DNA of 64,000 nucleotides from assembly GCA_023014335.1 (NCBI GenBank), contig JAECYW010000014.1:1364001-1428000 (forward strand), given 5' to 3'. Positions 1 to 11,414 of this stretch are shown piece by piece. Within the stretch, counting starts at the first letter, position 1. Every line of letters begins with the position of its first letter. The translations under genes and the position numbers were made by a program. This DNA comes from Galerina marginata (lineage: Eukaryota; Basidiomycota; Agaricomycetes; Agaricales; Galerinaceae). The notes below the pieces were generated by a model. That model was not told the DNA's origin and ran no database searches. It saw nothing but the letters and a program-made list of their open reading frames with translations.

Positions 1-611
1 ACATACTAACTAGAGTTATCGGGGATAATCCAATGGGCCGTGTTGTTGGAACGAGAAGATCGTTGTACTTGTGAGTGGTGAATTGTGGGTGAGCAGTAAG
101 ATAAGATGTGGATGTGAGTTGATGCTGACTCCGAATCATAGCGCAGAAAAAAGGTTTATCACTAGATCGCAAAGAAAGATTTTTGATAGTTGGACGTGTT
201 TCATTAATTATTCTTTGTGGAATACAACAACAAGAATCATGAAAGATGTACAAACAGCAATTGAACCAAGGGGAAGGGGTGAAGAAAGCCGTCATTATGA
301 ACTCCCAGAAAAAAAGTAAGTGGAAAGACAAGATTCACTAGTCGGAAAATGATGGTACGTAACCTGGCTGGTGGCCTTCCCGAGGTAAGTCGGATAGAGC
401 AACTGCAGGAATCCTTTGCCTCGATGATGAACTTCGTTCGCTTGTGATACATTTTCTACCGTGAGTTTTCTACGAGTTCTTGATGCAGGGGTATAGATGA
501 TAGGTATGCTCGGGCCACCAACGTGAATGGAAAGGAAGAAACGTGCCGGTAGTTGATGAAAGTGTCCTAGGATCCGTTATAGATCCTAAAGGGCGTCGTT
601 GAGAGTGACAC
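1..611. other. no recognisable gene
   Basis: I see no coding region I can support here. Short open frames exist on both strands but have no recognisable domain. The right end is the 3' flank of the minus-strand calcineurin B gene. Confidence 0.5.
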
Positions 612-1641
612 CTAGAAGAGATCTTCAAGTGTCATTTGCTTCACAATGTCCTATGTACGTCGGACAAGTCAGCATAAGAAGGATCGTAACTATGGGGTGC
701 GGAAAGCTTACCGTGTTGGCGACTGTTTGGGCAAACTCCTCAAAGCTTAGCTTGCCATCCCCATCCTTGTCTGCTTCCATGATCGTCTTGTCAACGATTT
801 GTTGAAGTTGTTGGTCCTGTATATTTAATCAGTAAGGAGAAATCGCGGGGAAGAACATCCATACCTTTAAGTTGTTACCAACCATCATCTTAAGCACCAG
901 GAAAAGCTCTCCATTGGAGATGAAACCATCTCGGTCAACGTCATACACATTAAACGCGACTATGAATGCATCCGAAGGGCAGTAAATGTGCAAAGTAGTT
1001 ATTGACGAGGTAGTTCAGTAGGCGGGCGAGACCAGTAATTTAATCGCGATGGAGATTGAAGTGGAAGCATGAGAAAGTCAGGTTAATCCGCCAAAACAGA
1101 ATGGCGGATCCACGTACATTTCAGCTTTTCCTCTCGCCCACCCCGACTGCTAAATGCGCTCAGCCCACCAACGAACTCTTGGAAATCGACTGTGCCTCCA
1201 CCACTAATAATGATTTTACAGCCCATCAGGACGTGCATAGTTCCAAGAAGCACACGATACGCACTCTTCGTCAAAGATGGCAATCATCCGGGAAGCCAGA
1301 GGATTCGTCGCAATCTGCGGTATTTGCAAGAATTCTTCGCGATCGAGTGATCCTGAACCGTTACTGTCGTTGTTCTTTGTCATTACTACTGCGGGGAAGA
1401 CAAAGATCAGGCGTACCTGTCGAGCTTCATGAATCGCTTCTTTAACCGCTCCAGCTCTGGCTGAGTGACTGTAAAAATGGCATCCGTCAACGTGCTTTCG
1501 GCATGTAAGGGTGCGTTTCGACGAACAGTTGGAGCGACGCTCCATGTCTTCCATGAATTGAGACGCTATTTGTGTTCAGATGGTCAGAATCTTGTGGCCA
1601 TGTGAAGCGGAATGAGAAGTCAACGTACGTGATTGACCCAT
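612..1641 (-). CDS. CNB1: calcineurin regulatory subunit B
   Basis: Regulatory subunit of the Ca2+/calmodulin-dependent phosphatase calcineurin. It binds the catalytic A subunit and senses calcium through four EF-hands. The start at 1641 gives MGQS, a typical N-myristoylation signal, followed immediately by a GT intron. Spliced exons give [10 protein letters not shown], then [14 protein letters not shown]-hand 1 has loop [14 protein letters not shown]-hand 2 reads [15 protein letters not shown]-hand 3 [12 protein letters not shown] and EF-hand 4 [12 protein letters not shown]. The C-terminus is [12 protein letters not shown] and stops at 612-614. I predict about 175 residues, the normal size for the family. 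The gene is split into many small exons, which is why no long open frame appears. It diverges from the MSS1 gene with about 190 bp between the start codons. Exact splice sites of the N-terminal exons are inferred from the conserved protein. Confidence 0.95.
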
Positions 1642-1830
1642 TGTTGTGTATCGGGAAGACTTTTAAGATTTTAGACGCTCGGCTGGGGAGGTGTGGGCCA
1701 GGGGTTTGTTGAAGAACAGAAATAAAGTGATAAGCTTGGCGACGTTACGAATCTCCGTAATTCGTGGGATGATCGTCGGACCACGTGCAGACTCTTTCTG
1801 AGAACCGCGTCGCGACTTTTTCTTCTGTTC

Positions 1831-3902
1831 ATGTCACTCTTCAACCGGCATTTCTCAAGATGGCTCCAAACGACTGATAGACATACATTCAGAAATTCTT
1901 CGAGAAGAAAGGGCTCCTCTTTGCCTTGCTACTGGTCGAGGAATGTTGGAAACTTGGTGACCACCGACTCTCAGAAGCAAACAATCTACGCTCTTTCAAC
2001 GCCTCCTGGCAAGGGTGGAGTTGCCATTGTACGCGTTTCTGGTCCAGATGCTTTGCATGTATGGAGGCGCATGGCCCGGTCGCACAAATTTGACCAACCA
2101 ATGCGTGATCCAACTCCCTGGAAATTGCAACGTTGTCGTATCGTGCACCCAAAGAACGAATCGTTGATAGACGATGGTCTGGCTGTATATTTCCGAGGTT
2201 CGTGTGTCAATATATATCCCTCATTATTTAGTGAATAATGGCGAACCTGCAGCACCATATTCATATACAACTCTACCGACACTGGAGTTACATATACACT
2301 CAGGTCGTGCTCTGATTTCTGCACTTCTGTCGGCCCTCTCGTCATTTCCCAATCTTCGCCCGGCAGAGCCAGGTGAATTTACGCGTCAAGCCCTTCTTGG
2401 AGGTCGCCTCGATCTGACTCAAGTTGAGGGTTTGCATGATTTGATTGAGGCTGATACGGAGGTTCAAAGGGTCTGGGCCCTGGGTAGCGCAGGAGTAAGT
2501 GTTGAACTCAAGCATAATTCAGCCATTTCCATTCTTACATTTTTAAAGGGGGAAACACGAGCAGAATATGATTCGTTACGCAAACAAATCATACATTGTC
2601 TAGCTCAAGTCGAAGCTCTTATCGACTTTGGAGAAGGCGAAGACATCGAAGAAGGAGTTTATGAACAAGGTGAGTCAAGGACTTAGTTTTAGCCCTTCGA
2701 CTGCTGATAATTTCCTGTACTTGAATGAAGCCAAGACCGAAGCCTCGCTCCTCCTATCTCAAATCCAAAAGCACCTATCTGACAGCCGAAGAGGTGAAAT
2801 GGTCCGTTCAGGAATCAGGATGGCCATTTTCGGACCTCCAAACGCTGGAAAAAGTAGCTTGTTTAACTACCTAGGTGCTTGCCTTACCCTGCCTTCTTTT
2901 TTGTGTTTGTTTTGGCAAAGTACTCAGTATCATATTACAGCAAACCGCCCTGCATCAATTGTCACGCCCATCCCTGGAACCACTAGAGACGTTCTCGAAC
3001 TGACTCTCGATATCGGGGGATTGCCCGTCGTCGTCGCAGATACCGCTGGTCTGCGAGAAACTGAAGACATTGTGGAAAGTATCGGCGTCCGACGTGGTAT
3101 TGATGCGTGAGCTTCTTTACTTCATCTATAGGAATCCCTCTCATCGAATCTCAATTCCTTGTCCTTTTAATTCAGTATCAAGAACGCGGATATTTCTCTT
3201 TGCGTATTACCCCTTCCAGAAGTTATCTCTCCTGCGACTTCGCCCATCCATAAGGTGCAAATATCGATTCCTTCCGATGTGCAGGACTTTATTACTTCAA
3301 GCACTTACTTCCTATTCAACAAATCTGACTTGGTACCTCCTTCACAAAGAACATTTTTTCAAGAAGGATCCCTCGCTCAATTGACCCAGCAAGATCCCAC
3401 GATAGACTTAAACGGTCGCTCATGGTCAGCCAGCCTAGTAACTAGTGACGGTGCACACGCCTTTGTCCAAGGTCTAGCAGAAGCTTTGAAGAATAGGTAT
3501 GGAAGTTTTCTCTGTTTTACTTTGAAGGATAGCTTACCGCTTTGCTTGTCCTTGGTAGATTCAATATTCATGATCCTACGTTGTCCAATCACAGCAAGGT
3601 CCACGCCCCCCTCATAACTCGCGCACGCCACCGCGTGCACCTCGAGGCGGCATGCAAATTTCTAGAAGCCTTCCTGGCCTTGCGTGAGTTTTGCTCGCTG
3701 TTCCACTTCTGACTTGTTCTCGCCTGTTCTTGCCCATACAAACCATTTCTGATAATGTTCGTTGTCTACAGCTCCCGAGGAAGTTGTCCTTGCGGCAGAG
3801 GAGCTCCGGTATGCTGCCCAGGCGGTCGGACGCGTGACGGGCGACATCGGGGTCGAGGACGTCCTCGATGCACTTTTCAGGGACTTCTGTATTGGGAAGT
3901 AA
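1831..3902 (+). CDS. MSS1: mitochondrial tRNA modification GTPase (MnmE/MSS1/GTPBP3 family)
   Basis: GTPase that works with MTO1/MnmG to modify the wobble uridine of mitochondrial tRNAs. The first 45 or so residues are rich in Arg/Ser ([13 protein letters not shown]), as in a mitochondrial presequence. Next comes the MnmE N-terminal domain ([20 protein letters not shown]; after splicing [23 protein letters not shown]). The G domain follows, with G1 [10 protein letters not shown]2 [10 protein letters not shown]3 DTAGLRE and G4 NKSD. The diagnostic C-terminal FCIGK ends at the stop codon 3900-3902; its Cys is needed for modification in characterised members. At least six short introns are visible, for example 2197-2252 (ends CTGCAG), one starting at 2672 (GTGAGT) and one just after the G1 motif (GTGCTT...TTACAG). 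Neighbour of CNB1, divergently transcribed. Identity is very secure; some splice sites are inferred. Confidence 0.96.
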
Positions 3903-4177
3903 GCAGGGTTTCAACTTTGGACAATCTGAGGGTGTTCGCGATAGGCATTAGGAAGTGAACGAGATGTAAGTACGTGAATACTATTTCATACCATTGTTGC
4001 TTGAACTTGTTTAATCGGCAATCCATCACTCAGCTCACCACAATGGTCTGCACTGGAGCCGATTATCCCTGAACGCTGCAAGGACAGGGCTGCTCGACAT
4101 GTGAAGATCATACTCCTAACCTGCATGTTCCAACCAGTTAAATACCGTCCTTCAGAATATAGCCGTTCAATCGAACC

Positions 4178-5733
4178 ATGACCTCCATACCCCAAGATGT
4201 TATCTACAGCATCATCGACATCCTCTCTACATCCGATAACGACAATTCAGACAGATCTCTCGCTGCGTTACGAGCATGTGCCCTCACCTGCACCTCCTTC
4301 CTTTTCACAGTCCGCCGCTATCGCTTTCGCAAGCTCGTCGTGAAGGTCTACGGTTATGGCGCCCATACGACCTCAGAGCAGGCCAAGAAACTGCGAGACC
4401 TTTTGGACATCTTCCAAGCGGACCCTTTCCAACACAGCGTGCATAGTGTTTCGAACCAGATTAGGTCTTTGTGCTTCTCTTTCAACGTTGTGCGCAAGGA
4501 TACAAATTTGATGGAACACACGCTACAATTCGACCAAACCATTGGGGCCGAACAACAGGCGTCCATCCTACAATCTTTTCATGACGACATGCAGCTACAC
4601 CAGTTGACCATCCCAGCCTTGACAGATGTCAGGCCAGATCCCAACTTGGTTCCTATCATTAAGATGCTTTCTTCCGTCCAATATCTCGAGTGTTTATTTC
4701 CCCGCGGCGCTGTATTGTGGACGTGGCCTTTGTTGGACGAGGCGGTTAGGTCTGCCATCTTCACACAGGCTTGTTGTCCAACGGTCACTTCTCTTCATTT
4801 TGGAAATATTGGCGACTTTCCAACCGACATCATCGCCAAATGCCAAAACCTCAGAAGTCTGCGCCTCCATCATGTTAAAGCATCTGTCGCTGCTTGTGAG
4901 CTCGGGCTCTCATCCACAGTAGACCGTGATACGTCCGAAGCATCACCACCGCAGATTAGAGACCTGCATGCAACCTCTTCCTCTTCTACGTTTGGATGGT
5001 TTTTAGGGTTGCCCACCCCGTCGCATTTGGTTTCGCTTAGGGTTTCGATGTCTCTCGTAAAAGAGGAAATGCTGATAACGTGGCGTCTTATCCAGTCATC
5101 TGTTAACTTGTTGGAGAGGCTAACGCTCGAAAACATACACCCTGTTGATTGTGAGTTTTATCGTCGCTTGGTTCTATGAAAATTTTGCAGACTTCTGGTT
5201 GGTCTATAGATTTTATCAAATTTGGTTATGTGTTCGACTTAAGCCTTTGTCGAAACCTCCGACATCTGAGACTTCTGGGAAACATGCAGCTCGTCGTCAA
5301 GCCACAGAGATTCTCAATAGCAATGCTCATTGACCAGCTTATAGCCAACACCGCTGCTCCGACCTCAATAGAGACCATACAAATCGACTTGCAGTTCGGA
5401 ATGATGGTACAAGGCACGGAGAAGATATCATTCTCTCAATGGACACAGTTAGACGCAGCACTCAACAGTGCAAGTTTTCCTTGCCTCAGATCAGTTGACA
5501 TCGATTTCTCTGGGATTTATATGTGGATAGGACAAGGTGTAGCTCAGACGAAGAGCGAAATCATGAAAATGGCTGAGGCTGAGATTCAACAATGCGTTCG
5601 AGATGCACTGCCCACAACCTTGAGCACCAAAACCCTCAATATCACTTTTAGGATTGAGGTTGACCTCTCCACCCTGCAAGATATGGTTTCATCTGGTTAT
5701 TATGCTACGTTTATGCAGAACTTATCCTCGTAG
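4178..5733 (+). CDS. F-box protein 1 (F-box-like domain plus divergent LRR-type region)
   Basis: Likely substrate-recognition subunit of an SCF ubiquitin ligase, as in the large F-box expansions of Agaricomycetes. The N-terminus carries an F-box-like segment (IPQDVIYSIIDILS, then LAALRACALTCTSFLFTVRRYRFRKLV). The rest is a divergent repeat-type region with patterns such as LRSLRLHHV and LRHLRLLG. One intron at 5151-5209 (GTGAGT...TCTATAG, 59 nt) restores the frame. The nearer AG at 5190 would put the second exon out of frame. The predicted protein is about 498 residues. It shares architecture with the two F-box genes at 9.9-11.4 and 14.1-15.6 kb, which lie on the other strand. The target substrate is unknown. 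Confidence 0.8.
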
Positions 5734-7022
5734 TTCCTGATTATGTATCTGTTTGACTTTCTTGCAACATTCCAGCGTTTCAGAGAAGCTGTTGGCCATC
5801 CAAAAGCTGAATGCTATCTTATTTCTCGTCATGCATATCCACCATTGTTATCCAGAAACAACCAAAACTGCCGGCCAGAAAATGGTGTTTCGATGTCTTG
5901 TAAAAGAGGACATGCTGATAACCTGGCGTCTTATCCAGTCAAGCAACTATCGCATGAGGCAAACAATGCGAATGAGAGGTGAACAATAGAGTGTGGCGCA
6001 TGGGGGACAAATCGGTCGTTGGCTTAGCAGGGGCGTTCTTCGAAAACGCCTCCGGTAATATGACCGTGAGGGGGAGTGGCTGTGTCCGACGTGGAATGCG
6101 AAATAAGCGGTACGGCGCCTATCACTTGAAATCGGCAAAATCCGACGTTGGAGCGCGCAGGCGCGGCGGTGCACCCTCCAACGTTACCCCTTGCGTGTCT
6201 GTTCGTCGGATGGGGCTGGCGCTGCTTGTACCACCACAGCACCTCCTTGAATGTTTCCTAACCGGAAGGTCGAGTATGTGGAACAGAACGAGAAGTTGAC
6301 TACAATCGGCTCATACAGCATCAGGCGAATCTCAGTGTCTTGGGTCAATTGTGGCGCATTTTGCAAGAATTTCGAAAGGAATTTACGGAGGGCGTTTATC
6401 GTACTTAATGTCATACTTTTTCGGAAATAACAGGAGCGCAATCCTCAAGTAGGTGAGATCCATCAGCAGGGATAACATGGTATTGATTCATGCTGATAAT
6501 TCCAAGCGGGCAGGGGACAAAAGCCAAGGAGGAATGCGATAATTCGTTATTCGTACTCGCTTACTCAGAGAGCGTTGGAACTGTTCTATTCAGTGTTCTC
6601 GACAACTGGGAATTGGATAAGTAAGAGTGTGTAAGGAATCTCGAAACTGTGCATTACCTCTTTCCATCGTCATGACAATCACCTTCGCCTCTCTCTCTGT
6701 AAAGTTCCTTCACAATTCTTTCACGCTGATATATTGTAACCACGTTGCCATTCTCTCTTTTTAACCACAGCCTGAAAATTAAGGAAAGGTATTCAGAAAT
6801 CTCAAATTTTATTTGATCTACTGAGAATTTTAATGGTCGCACATTTCTGTCAGAATTATGACGCATTGACAATACACGTATCCCAGTTCAACAGCCGTAG
6901 TGTTTATTCAGATGGGTCACAGCGCAGTTTCTCAAAACTTCAAATGGTAACAATCCCGTAGACTTTTGTACTCCGAGAAAGATTTAATACATTTGGGAAT
7001 ATTCGCTCTCGTATTCTGACTG
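5734..7022. other. intergenic region with decayed F-box fragment
   Basis: No intact gene. It contains a short decayed copy of the upstream F-box gene (listed separately) and a GC-rich stretch with a 9-bp inverted repeat (ACGTTGGAG at 6145-6153, CTCCAACGT at 6176-6184). The rest, to the stop of the phosphoesterase gene, shows no supported feature. Confidence 0.5.
5887..5942 (+). pseudogene. decayed F-box gene fragment
   Basis: This 56-bp stretch nearly matches positions 5042-5098 inside the upstream F-box gene, with a small deletion and a few substitutions. The translation is similar: LVKEDMLITWRLIQSS here, LVKEEMLITWRLIQSS in the gene. Flanking sequence is not obviously related, so it is either a small duplication or the last recognisable piece of a former paralogue. 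Confidence 0.65.
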
Positions 7023-8757
7023 TCAGAAGGTGGCGGGAGCTGGCAAAGTGACCGGTGTATCACTTCGTAATTGATTGGTGATGAGGTGTTCGAAGGTTGA
7101 CGCAAAGCCCACGCGTGTTGTGAGAGGCTCACCACCATCCAGATTCCACAGCTGGCCATCATAGAGTTGTTGAGATACTACCTAACGTTATAGGTTGAGG
7201 AGCCGGGTACGTACCTTCCCGATAAACGCAGCTATAGAAGAATGAGAATAAGACAGGCCCTGATTTTGGCCAGCGTGTTCGATCACTCCTTTCTGAACCC
7301 ATGGGGAAATGATCAGTGTCGGAACCCTACAATAATGTCGGGCAACGTTTAATCCAATAAAGCTGACGAAAAGATAGGGACTCACCGAACGCCTAGACGA
7401 TCAAAATTGAAGGTGTAGTTCTTTCCATCCAGAGAAACTTCGGTGTACGTGAGGCCGTCAGGATTCGGTACGCCAGTCGGCGGAGAAACATGGTCGGCGA
7501 AACCCTAGATTGGCATTTGGAAATTAATTGAGTGGATACACTTATGTCTAGTTTTTCACTCACTCCATGTTCGTCAAAGCTGATGAGAAACAATGTATTG
7601 TTCCACTGAGGAGATCCTCGAACGGCTTCGTAGACCGATTTGGTCCAAGCTTCCCCAAGATTGATTGGGCTAGGTGGGTGCATGGAGTCAAAATTGCAGC
7701 ACTAGCAATGGGAGTGAGGTCGTGATAATAAAATCATATTCAACACCACACCTCAGGATTAATATAAGTAAACTGTGGAAGCTTTCCCGCCTTCGCATCA
7801 GCAAAAAACTGTGCAATCGGTTTAACGTTGCTTGCAACCTTTCCTGTTGACTGAGTCCAGGAGTAAAACTCTGAGTCAGGATTGAAGCTAGAATTAAAAT
7901 AGTTAATCCAGGTAATATTATTTTCGGAGAGTTGCTGGAAGATGGAGCGTTGGGGCAACGCGAAGATGTTAAAGTCGTTATCGTTCTTGCCATGCCCATG
8001 GGAGGTACCAGAGGTTAGATACGCCCTATGAATGTCAGTTCATGTCAGATATCAAATAGCAAGTGTCTTAGAAAATAAAAGGTCGGCTGACCTGTTAGGA
8101 TTGGTAGGGCCTGGAACATCAGCGAACCACCGATCGAAAACCACGAAGTTCTCTGCCATGGTGCGGTAAACTGGGATATTGTTTTCTGACATATAAATTA
8201 TAGTCTCGCTAGCACGAGTGATGTTGTTGCTCTTAAAAAGAATAGCTTCGGTCTCGAGAAATCCCAGCATATTTTCTGCTGCGAGGACTTGCGATGGTGG
8301 TAGGGACTCGTTCGGGTGGAAGTCGGAGAAGAGCTCGAAAGTGACGGCACTCACGGAGTGCCCAGGATCGTCAGGTTGGACGTTACCTGCTTTAGGTGCA
8401 GCACAGATTTGAGTAGCAGCCGGTAGTGTCACATTTATCTGTTGAAGAATAACGTTAGATAGTGAAGACGGAGCTGCATTGGTCGGATGGAGATAGCTTA
8501 CAGAGTTACAGTACTTGCGATTGAGGTTGCGAAGGTTGTCGATGTCCGTGCTGTAAGAGAGGTCTCCAAAAAGCCAATCGAAAGACCTCAAGATGAGGTA
8601 AACTGAGCTTTCCTTGAGAGAAAAAAAAAACTCTTGTAACATACCTATTTTCTTGGATGAGGATGACAACATTTTTGATATTGTCGCGGAAGCTTTGAGC
8701 ACTAGAGAGCCCCGTCAGGCTAGCCAGTGTAAGAGCAACTATGCGTAGGTTGACCAT
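7023..8757 (-). CDS. secreted phosphoesterase / acid phosphatase (phospholipase C-like, PF04185 family)
   Basis: Probably a secreted acid phosphatase or non-haemolytic phospholipase C-type phosphoesterase. The first ATG (8757) begins MVNLRIVALTLASLTGLSSA, a classic signal peptide. After the first intron the family signature ILIQENRSFDWLFGDL forms; it contains the metal-binding ENRSFD motif. Later exons carry NIPVYRTMAENFVVFDRWF, GTSHGHGKND, LFLISFDEHG (metal-binding Asp-Glu-His) and PTLIISPWVQKG, ending in SDTPVTLPAPATF at the stop 7023-7025. The number of introns is at least six, all short. An upstream in-frame GTG could lengthen the frame but would displace the signal peptide, so I chose 8757. 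Substrate specificity (phosphate ester or phospholipid) cannot be told from the sequence. Confidence 0.88.
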
Positions 8758-9917
8758 GAGTATCGTATGGACTGGAACACGGAAAACCACTCCTTTATAA
8801 CCAACAACAGGACTTTGAAGTCAAGCGCACGTTCGCTCAGAGTTCACATGCTAAGCGACCACATCGATACAACATGGGATCGTCCACAGGTTGTTGGGAG
8901 AACTTTTAATTAAATCGGATAGACATGGATTGTAACCCGGGCTGAAGACTCCCAGAACTGAACGAATAGAATTCTATAATCGAATTCGAAGAGCTTACAT
9001 GAGAAACCAGAGGAATGCCTACTTGCTGCGCCGTCGGGAACCATCGATTGGCGTCCTATACACTGTACTTTCTGAGTAGCTCAAGGATGAGAATTTCCAA
9101 CAGGGAAGCTATGTAGTGACACTTTGAATGGAGGTATGAAGCACATGGTCGTCGATACTTGGGAAACGAATACGGCGTGCGCTCATGGTCGAAAGCCGCC
9201 ATGAAGACTTGCAGAACCAGAAAGACGAATTTTGAGGTGACAGCTAGGTGGGAAGTGGATCCCAAGCCCTCAGTTGCTATTTTGAGTCCCTTGAGACTTT
9301 GTTGAGACTGATGCTCGCAAAGCAAAGTTAGATAGTAAACTTCGCACCGTTCCTTTCGGAGCATGAGATTTAAATTACTATTAGAGAGGTGCACTTTATG
9401 TCGGAAAAAAAGGGTTCCGTTGTAATGTCTACTCGGGTATTTTCGATTCCAAGATCGTGTCACTATTATGTATGTAAGGCTCCACCGTTGTTATTCAAAA
9501 ACAACCAAGACTGCCAACCAGGAACCTGTATACTGTTATCCAAAATGGTACAGCCTGGCAGATACAAAAAGATAAATTGCGGACTAAATATGGATTCAAC
9601 GTCTACGAAGAGGAGATAGCCAAACCGGGCAGAAGATAAGTATCCTGGGTCAAGAATTGAACAATCCGAACATAAAGGTCGATCACTGTAGAACAAATAC
9701 ATGTTGAAAACGACCGTCCTTAGGTTTGGAAGTGGCAGCTGCTTATAGCTGTGAAGATCGCGATCAGGTTTAATCACTAGCAGTTTGCTTGTGCGCACCT
9801 TCACAGTTCTATGACAGAGCAACAGAAAAGAATACCTGGAAGTCGAACATATAGATACAATCTTGTGACGCAACTTGAATACTCAACTTGTACGGAGCTT
9901 TATCTCGGAAACAGAGG
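8758..9917. other. intergenic, no recognisable gene
   Basis: Contains only short open frames without recognisable domains. The one item of note is a diverged copy (about 42 bp, 9482-9523) of a sequence also present at 5839-5880. Confidence 0.5.
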
Positions 9918-11414
9918 CTATCTATTCACATGATAATAGTAAGACTTATAAGTGAGCAAAGGTTCCGAACTGAAAATTGATTTCAGATAGGCCGTAACGT
10001 TGATGGAAGGTAATACAGAAACGCTAGGTAGAATAGCATGAATATCAATGCTACCTTCCATGATCTCTGAACTCAGCGAGTGACTGTTGGGAGCTTCGTA
10101 AAATAAATTCACGGCGATAGTGATGCTTCGCAAGTTCGCCAATGCTGGGCGTGCCAAACTCGCATCAAGGAGAGACCATTCTGAGCCTGGCCTAATCGTT
10201 TTCCAGGTGTTCAAATCTGCATTCCTCGTATGAGGAAGAGACTTCACATAAAATTGCATCACGATTGATTGAATGGTGATAGACGATGTTGCCGATGTGA
10301 TGAGATTGGCCAAGGTCGCTTGCCTCGAGGCTAGATCAACACCAGAATTAAGAGCGAATGCGCTGAACTTCAAGGTTCGCAGGGAGGTCAAACAGCTGAG
10401 ATCAATTGGCCCATCAGGAGAAAGGGTTGAAGCTGAAAACGTAGTCAGATGGTTAATGAGCCAAGGCAAAGTCAAAATACCTGGCCATGGGTTATCCTGT
10501 AACACCAGAGTCTCCAGAGATTGGGCCGTCCCCAGCATAAGTCGCCAAAGAATATCGAGGGCGGGATGGACCTTCGGAAGCAATATGTCGAGGGATTGCA
10601 AAGTAGATAATTTCAGAGAAAATGTGTTAGGGGAGGAAGAGGATGGCGGGAACGACGATTGCAACGAGGAAAACAGCGATGAGTATGTTATGAGCGACAT
10701 TTCCAGCTTTTCAAGCTTTCCGAAAGACCGAGAGCCACTTTCATGTGTAGGGGCGGAAAGCTCGCTCATACGTTTGATGTTGACATTGCAAAGTGCCAGT
10801 TCACGAAAATTGCCAGAGGAAAATGCATCAACGACCATGGATTGCTCGATGTTCATGACGTTTACAATGCGCAACGACTTCAGTGATTGGTTGGAACATA
10901 TCTGTCTAAGGGCGGCGGCTATCGTCGGCGACACATTTGCACTCCAATTGATATATCCCCCTTGCGCGATTATAGCAAAGCTTTCCAATGGTGCACGATT
11001 GAGAATTCGGAGAACTCTGACCAGATTGTTCTCCTATAAACCTAGTTTCCTGACAAGACGATCAAAGTGGTATCTTGGCAATTCGTTCTCAGAGAACGAG
11101 ACTCGGAAGTCAATGACCAATTTGACCGCGCGAATGACTGACAGCAAATCGTCGCTGTTCTTGTGTTCGAGGACCTTTGCAAGCCTTGCTGCCCGTCTTT
11201 GCGCAGTCTTGTCCACACGAAATTCGATACTAGAAAATATGTGTCTGCGAGATTCGGCATGGAATGATCTGGAAACGAGTGAACAGGCCTTGAGAGTATC
11301 GAGCTGAAGGGGGCCTGGATTGTTTCGGTACGGGTTGGCTACCTCTTGAACCAAGAGGTTAACGATCTCTTGGGGGAGAGTTGGCCAAGTACTTGTGTTA
11401 GCTGAAGACGCCAT
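9918..11414 (-). pseudogene. F-box protein 2, interrupted by an in-frame TAG
   Basis: Close relative of the F-box gene at 14148-15642. The N-terminus shows the F-box-like segment LPQEIVNLLVQEVA and LKACSLVSRSFHAESRRHIF. The frame then meets a single TAG (about 11034-11036) and continues in the same frame as ENNLVRVLRILNRAPLESF. The matching part of the paralogue reads straight through (GLLESRVLKLLEVLN), so this looks like a true nonsense mutation. No plausible GT-AG intron spans the stop. A 48-nt stop-free intron at 10433-10480 (GTATTT...TTTCAG) sits where the paralogue has its intron. The C-terminal part is intact to the stop at 9918. Alternatives are stop-codon readthrough, a sequencing error, or a shortened protein of about 126 residues. 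A 344-codon open frame lies antisense and is probably a shadow. Confidence 0.7.

Noticed and set aside
10273..11307. 344-codon plus-strand open frame
   Set aside because: It lies fully antisense to F-box gene 2, whose protein matches its paralogue. The plus-strand translation has no domain and no leader, so it is a shadow frame.
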